From NCBI GenBank assembly GCA_902612965.1, contig CACMFN010000006.1, positions 39,689-103,688 on the forward strand: a stretch of 64,000 nt of DNA, read 5' to 3'. A program made the position numbers and the translations under genes. The notes below the pieces were generated by a model. It worked only from the letters and a program-made list of their open reading frames with translations, was not told the DNA's origin and did not search any database. The stretch comes from an uncultured SAR116 cluster alpha proteobacterium (lineage in GTDB: Bacteria; Pseudomonadota; Alphaproteobacteria; Puniceispirillales; GCA-002684695). Positions 60,446 to 64,000 of this stretch are shown piece after piece. Every line of letters starts with the position of its first letter. Within the stretch, counting starts at the first letter, position 1.

Positions 60446-61261
60446 ATGACTGATGTATTTTTGGATATAGACGGACAACCAAATGAGAGTCTGTCGATTA
60501 TTTCAGAGAGATTAGAAGCGAGATCATTAAGTGGGCAATTTCTTGAATTTACAAAAAAATATTTTGACTTGATAGAAGTTAATAATCAAACCAGTATTCT
60601 TGAGTTAGGTGGTGGAACAGGCGTAATTGGAAGAAATTTTATAGGATATAAAGATTTTAAAGGCAAATATACTGTTTCTGACCTAAGTGCTGAATTATTG
60701 AAGTACGGATTACAAAAAGCTAAAAGGCAAAACTTAGATAAAGTTTTGAACTTTGAGCAAATTGACGCCATGGTAAATAGAGTTTCTATTAAAAATTATT
60801 ATGACATAGTAATTATGCACACACTAATTAGCCATGTTCCTGACCCAAAAATTGTACTTACTAATGCAATGAAATATATAAAGAAAAGTGGTAAAATTAT
60901 AATTTTTGATGCTGATTATGAAACACTTTTAATGTCATCAGGAGACAAAAAATTAGATGATATTGTCAATAACGCAATTAAGAAAGGTTGCGTGGCTCAA
61001 CCTAAAGTTATGAGAGAAATTCCAAAAATTGCTAAAGATTTAAATTTAAATTTTCTAAATTATCAAGCCAATCTTCTTTTTGAAGCGGGTGAAGCTGATT
61101 TTTTTTATGGAATGGGAAAAGCTTTATCAACAGCAGTTGTAAAGTCAAAACAACTTGAGGAAATAGTTGCAAAAGAATGGATTTCAAAATTAGAGAAATC
61201 CATGGAAGAAAGAACTTTCTTCGGGATGTGCCCATATATTACTTACATATATGAAGTTTAA
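60446..61261 (+). CDS. SAM-dependent methyltransferase-like protein
   Basis: 271 residues from ATG 60446 (AGGA five bases upstream); an upstream frame adds 30 residues without a ribosome site. SAM motif I is ILELGGGTGVIGRNF and a post-motif acidic DLSAELLKYGL follows, then the FEQIDA motif and an ISHVPDPKIVLTNAMKYIKKSGKIIIFDADY block, typical of class I methyltransferases. Substrate unknown. It is followed by a secreted protein gene that starts within its last codons. Confidence 0.8.
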   Translation: MTDVFLDIDGQPNESLSIISERLEARSLSGQFLEFTKKYFDLIEVNNQTSILELGGGTGVIGRNFIGYKDFKGKYTVSDLSAELLKYGLQKAKRQNLDKVLNFEQIDAMVNRVSIKNYYDIVIMHTLISHVPDPKIVLTNAMKYIKKSGKIIIFDADYETLLMSSGDKKLDDIVNNAIKKGCVAQPKVMREIPKIAKDLNLNFLNYQANLLFEAGEADFFYGMGKALSTAVVKSKQLEEIVAKEWISKLEKSMEERTFFGMCPYITYIYEV

Positions 61262-61634
61262 AAAATTAAAATTTTTCATTTTAATGTTATTTTTTTTGCC
61301 GCAATACTCATTATCTTATGACAAATTAGAGTATTATGTATATTGCAATCAAATTCCTGAAGGAAATCCTTTCGGTTTAATCTTTAAAGATAATGAAGTT
61401 GCACAAATTGGTATTGAAAATTTTGAAAAAATTTTAGACTACAAGGAGAACTTTCGAAAAAAAGGAAATTACTTTATTTGGTATAACGTTAAATTTAACA
61501 CAAAGACACTAAAGCTTCATATTGGAAATCAAGAAGAGCACTTTGCTGAATGTAAATCCGTTGAAAGCAAATTTGAGCTTAATAAATTGTTAGAATTATT
61601 CCTAACCAACAAAAAAAATAAAAATACTATTTAG
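61251..61634 (+). CDS. secreted hypothetical protein
   Basis: 127 residues with a signal peptide (MKFKKLKFFILMLFFLPQYSLSY, cleavage around 20-23). The mature part is rich in Lys, Phe and Asn, with two Cys. No family recognised. Its ATG overlaps the methyltransferase stop codon, so it is probably coexpressed. Confidence 0.6.
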   Translation: MKFKKLKFFILMLFFLPQYSLSYDKLEYYVYCNQIPEGNPFGLIFKDNEVAQIGIENFEKILDYKENFRKKGNYFIWYNVKFNTKTLKLHIGNQEEHFAECKSVESKFELNKLLELFLTNKKNKNTI

Positions 61635-61637
61635 CAA

Positions 61638-62504
61638 CTATTGTAACTTTCTTCTTCTTGTAGAACGGCCTTCAGTTCTAGGTTTAGAGAAGTTTTGTTT
61701 TCTTTCAAGTTTTTCATTCTTATTACAATTTCGCGAAGAAAATGCACTAGCCCAAATACCTAATTTTTCTTTAAAGTCAGGCCAATTTTGAATTTTCTCC
61801 ACATCACGATACATTGCAAAAGGCCTCAAAGTACTTTCATAAAAGTCAACTTGACGATGCGTTCGGTATTGTTTTGGTTGATACCTGTTCCAATGAAGGC
61901 ATTGCTCTAATGGCCTCCTATATCTTTTATCTTGAGTTTCTGCAGGATAGCCTATTGGAATTGTTCCATAAGCTTTCATCCATTTTGGATAACCTAACAA
62001 TCTAGATAATTCATTGTTAGTAGTATCCTCCCCCCCACCAGACAACCATGCAGAAGTTAACCCTTCTGCTGCTACACCAAGTTGTATATTTTGAATAGCA
62101 GCACCCAAGGAAGATAAAAAGATGGCTTCATTATTCTCTTTATACTCATCTTCATAATTACTTGATGAGGCATGAGGAAAACAAACTTTCCATCTTGGAT
62201 CACCAACTACAACAATAATTGCTACAGTATTTGCAAGATAAGTTTTTTTAACAGCGGGAAATCCCTTTGCAAATTCAACTAGTCTTTGTGCCTGCTTAAG
62301 GAAAACATCGGTTGTTTTATTGATCATTTCTTTATTATTTATAACAATAAAATCAAAGCATTGTGTATTTGCTCCAGATGGAGCCCATCTCCCACAATCC
62401 ACTATTCTCTCCAAAGAAGATCTTTTGATTGTTTTCCCTTTCACAAATTTACGAACACTTCGTCGATTTTTAATAACATCAAAAAAATTTGAAATATTCC
62501 TCAT
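61638..62504 (-). CDS. nitroreductase-family protein
   Basis: 288 residues. The FMN-binding N-terminus reads IKNRRSVRKFVKGKTIK followed by GRWAPSGANTQCFDFIVI, and AEGLTSAWLSGGGED matches the second FMN-binding segment. The C-terminus (about 240-288) is a basic Arg/Lys-rich extension that is not usual for the family. The family reduces nitro compounds or other quinone-like substrates with NAD(P)H. Substrate unknown. It is convergent with the secreted hypothetical (3-base gap). Confidence 0.8.
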   Translation of the reverse strand: MRNISNFFDVIKNRRSVRKFVKGKTIKRSSLERIVDCGRWAPSGANTQCFDFIVINNKEMINKTTDVFLKQAQRLVEFAKGFPAVKKTYLANTVAIIVVVGDPRWKVCFPHASSSNYEDEYKENNEAIFLSSLGAAIQNIQLGVAAEGLTSAWLSGGGEDTTNNELSRLLGYPKWMKAYGTIPIGYPAETQDKRYRRPLEQCLHWNRYQPKQYRTHRQVDFYESTLRPFAMYRDVEKIQNWPDFKEKLGIWASAFSSRNCNKNEKLERKQNFSKPRTEGRSTRRRKLQ

Positions 62505-62601
62505 AATTTTAGTTCCTCGAGTTGGACATTTAAAATTAATTATGTAAAAGTGTATTATGATTTCAAATCAATTTTTTTTAAAATGTGTTTGGAGGTAATA
62601 A

Positions 62602-64000
62602 ATGAGGTTTTTTAATTTTTATACTTTAACAAGCTTAATTATCTTTTTCAGCTTAACTAACGCTTATGGCTTTACGATTAAAAGTGGGCAAGTTCTATCA
62701 TCCGATGGTAAGGTTTATGATTTTGCATCACCTGCTGAGCAACAGAAATTAATGGAGAAATATGAAGCTGGCGGTGACCAGGTCGGTGTTTTTAATAAAA
62801 ATTTATTTATAATGCAAGATGACGGTATAATTGCTGTACCTATGGGTAAAATAACTGGCATTGGCAAAGATGAGTTAAATGAAGTTATAAATGATGCTTT
62901 TAAAGAATACGAAGTAAAAACTGTTAAAAAGTATGTAGAAATGCCTCCTGAAGATATAGCTAAGTTGGATGCAGATAAATTAGCTAAAGTACCTCCAAAA
63001 GCTATGGCACAAATGGGTGAAGGCCAGATTCAGGCTATAAATCCAGAAGCAATGGTTAAATTTAAACCAGAACAGATGGGAGCCCTACCTCCACAAGTTA
63101 TTCAACATTTTAGCCCAGAACACTTTGCCCTACTTCCTCCTGAAGTATTTGGTGAAATGAAAGTTGACATGTTAAATGCTATTGACCCTAAAGCTTTTGA
63201 AAACATTAAACCTGATCAGATGCAAAAAATTGTTGTCCCACAATTTATGCCAGGGACGCAACCTTTACCACCTCTGCCCGGCGGTGGCCCTAATTTTCAA
63301 ATGCCTGAACTAAATCAGAATTTTGCTCAAATATTACCACCTGAAGCATTCCATCAAGTAGATGTCGGAGTGATAATGGAAAATTCACAAGAAATGGCAA
63401 ATATTATGGCCCAAGAAATGGCAAAGGGTATGTCAAAAGAAATGGCAGAGCAAATGGCAGGTCAAATGATGATGGGAATGGCTATGGATCTAACTCACGA
63501 CATTGCAAAAGGTATTGCAGGTGGAATGAGTTTTGATATGGCTAAAGGCATGGCTCAAGATATGGCTAATAATATAGCTTTAGACCAAGCTGGACAAATG
63601 GCGCAAGGCGTAATGATGGATCTTGATGGAGACGGAGAATTTATTAATGTGATGCCTCCACCTAATCAAATGCATCAAATGATGGGCGTTGCTCATCACC
63701 ATGCTGTAAATATGGCTGGCCAAGTTGCATTTGAAGCTGGTAAGGATATGCTTTTAGGATTTGTAAAAGATGGTTTAATTGGTGTTGATATGCTTCCTGA
63801 AGGAATGGAACTTCCAGAAGGTTTTGTTCCTCCCCCTCCACCACCTCCAGGAATGCCTGGAATGCCAATGCCAGGAGGTCAGGGTATGCAACCTTTAGCA
63901 GATGGTACTATGCCTCCGATGCCAAATATGCCTCCGATGCCAAATATGCCTCCAATGCAACCATTAGCAGATGGCACAATGCCTCCAATGCCTAATATGC
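62602..64000 (+). CDS. large Met/Pro-rich secreted repeat protein (partial, no stop in window)
   Basis: Open frame of 466 residues from ATG 62602, with GGAGG 7 bases upstream, running off the right edge. A signal peptide covers about residues 1-21 (MRFFNFYTLTSLIIFFSLTN). From about residue 114 to 213 there is a degenerate approximately 11-residue repeat rich in PE, such as PPEDIAKLDAD, NPEAMVKFKPEQMGALPP. Residues about 259-335 are a Met/Ala-rich region with a roughly 4-residue period (MAKGMSKEMAEQMAGQM). D340-LDGDGEFINV is an EF-hand-like loop. Then a Pro-rich tract and 22-residue Met/Pro/Ala repeats (MQPLADGTMPPMPNM). Function unknown. Calcium or metal binding is only inference. Confidence 0.85.
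   Translation, partial: MRFFNFYTLTSLIIFFSLTNAYGFTIKSGQVLSSDGKVYDFASPAEQQKLMEKYEAGGDQVGVFNKNLFIMQDDGIIAVPMGKITGIGKDELNEVINDAFKEYEVKTVKKYVEMPPEDIAKLDADKLAKVPPKAMAQMGEGQIQAINPEAMVKFKPEQMGALPPQVIQHFSPEHFALLPPEVFGEMKVDMLNAIDPKAFENIKPDQMQKIVVPQFMPGTQPLPPLPGGGPNFQMPELNQNFAQILPPEAFHQVDVGVIMENSQEMANIMAQEMAKGMSKEMAEQMAGQMMMGMAMDLTHDIAKGIAGGMSFDMAKGMAQDMANNIALDQAGQMAQGVMMDLDGDGEFINVMPPPNQMHQMMGVAHHHAVNMAGQVAFEAGKDMLLGFVKDGLIGVDMLPEGMELPEGFVPPPPPPPGMPGMPMPGGQGMQPLADGTMPPMPNMPPMPNMPPMQPLADGTMPPMPNM
63889..63999 (+). repeat. 66-base-period repeat encoding MQPLADGTMPPMPNM
   Basis: The unit at 63889-63933 recurs at 63955-63999. The two copies encode the same 15 residues but differ at several synonymous third positions (for example CCT/CCA, GGT/GGC, ACT/ACA), which points to purifying selection on the protein rather than a very recent duplication. 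Confidence 0.85.
63910..63945 (+). repeat. tandem 18-base direct repeat
   Basis: ATGCCTCCGATGCCAAAT occurs twice head-to-tail (63910-63927 and 63928-63945), encoding MPPMPN. It lies inside the repeat protein and could change length by slippage. Confidence 0.85.

Noticed and set aside
61032..61235. Minus-strand frame overlapping the methyltransferase C-terminus
   Set aside because: It is fully antisense to the methyltransferase frame, which has clear SAM-binding motifs.
63662..63868. Minus-strand frame of 68 residues at the right edge
   Set aside because: It is the complement of the Met/Pro-rich repeat gene, which has a signal peptide and a strong ribosome site in the forward frame.

Overview
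This is a very AT-rich, extremely gene-dense stretch of bacterial chromosome, and it reads as alphaproteobacterial. The signs are the order tig-clpP-clpX-lon-hup followed by tRNA-Val and tRNA-Asp, a GcrA cell-cycle regulator, a short ProS without an editing insertion, a dimeric NADP isocitrate dehydrogenase of the eukaryote-like type, a metal-site HemB without zinc cysteines, a DksA whose zinc cysteines are mostly lost, one bifunctional Rsh protein, and GAAC-N7-GAAC type LexA boxes at recA. Low GC, tiny intergenic gaps and many overlapping genes suggest a streamlined, free-living (probably marine) lineage. That last step is inference. No phage, IS element or CRISPR array is visible, and no gap exceeds about 240 bases.

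Layout. 1-2.8 kb: a truncated membrane-protein gene, a cNMP-domain patatin lipase and a PlsC-like acyltransferase. 2.9-9.9 kb: tRNA-Asp and tRNA-Val with a clear terminator, then the proteostasis block (hup, lon, clpX, clpP, tig) and a DUF2147 secreted protein. 9.9-13.3 kb: tRNA-His, an aminotransferase, and the nitrogen pair glnB-glnA ending in a rho-independent terminator. 13.3-20 kb: parE, an RhlE-like helicase, gcrA, aroE, msrB, a CDP-alcohol phosphatidyltransferase and a LysM protein. 20-25.6 kb: icd converging on alaS, then recA with a LexA-controlled promoter, and dksA. 25.7-31.3 kb: a two-gene NAD-linked formate dehydrogenase with a fused NuoE/NuoF-like subunit, then hemH and tRNA-Gly. 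31.3-38 kb: proS-lolC-lolD-dnaE operon. 38-41 kb: hemB, a threonine dehydratase and the N-end-rule transferase bpt. 41-51 kb: a long operon running folK-rpoZ-rsh-DUF2062-pdxJ-acpS-lepB-rnc-era-recO-parC. 51-54.3 kb: udgB, dapA-smpB and a second PLP dehydratase. 54.3-59.4 kb: a fbp-tkt-fba operon with a divergent CbbR-like LysR gene. 59.4-64 kb: an accessory patch with an Hsp20, several small unknown proteins, a methyltransferase, a nitroreductase and the start of a large methionine-rich secreted repeat protein that runs off the right edge.

Themes. The window carries core replication, repair, translation and stress functions plus two metabolic hints: formate oxidation to NADH, and a Calvin-cycle-like sugar-phosphate operon with a CbbR-type regulator but no RuBisCO or phosphoribulokinase here. 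The two most unusual items are era, which has no ATG, GTG or TTG start and appears to begin at an ATT that overlaps the rnc stop codon, and the Met/Pro-rich secreted repeat protein at the right edge.
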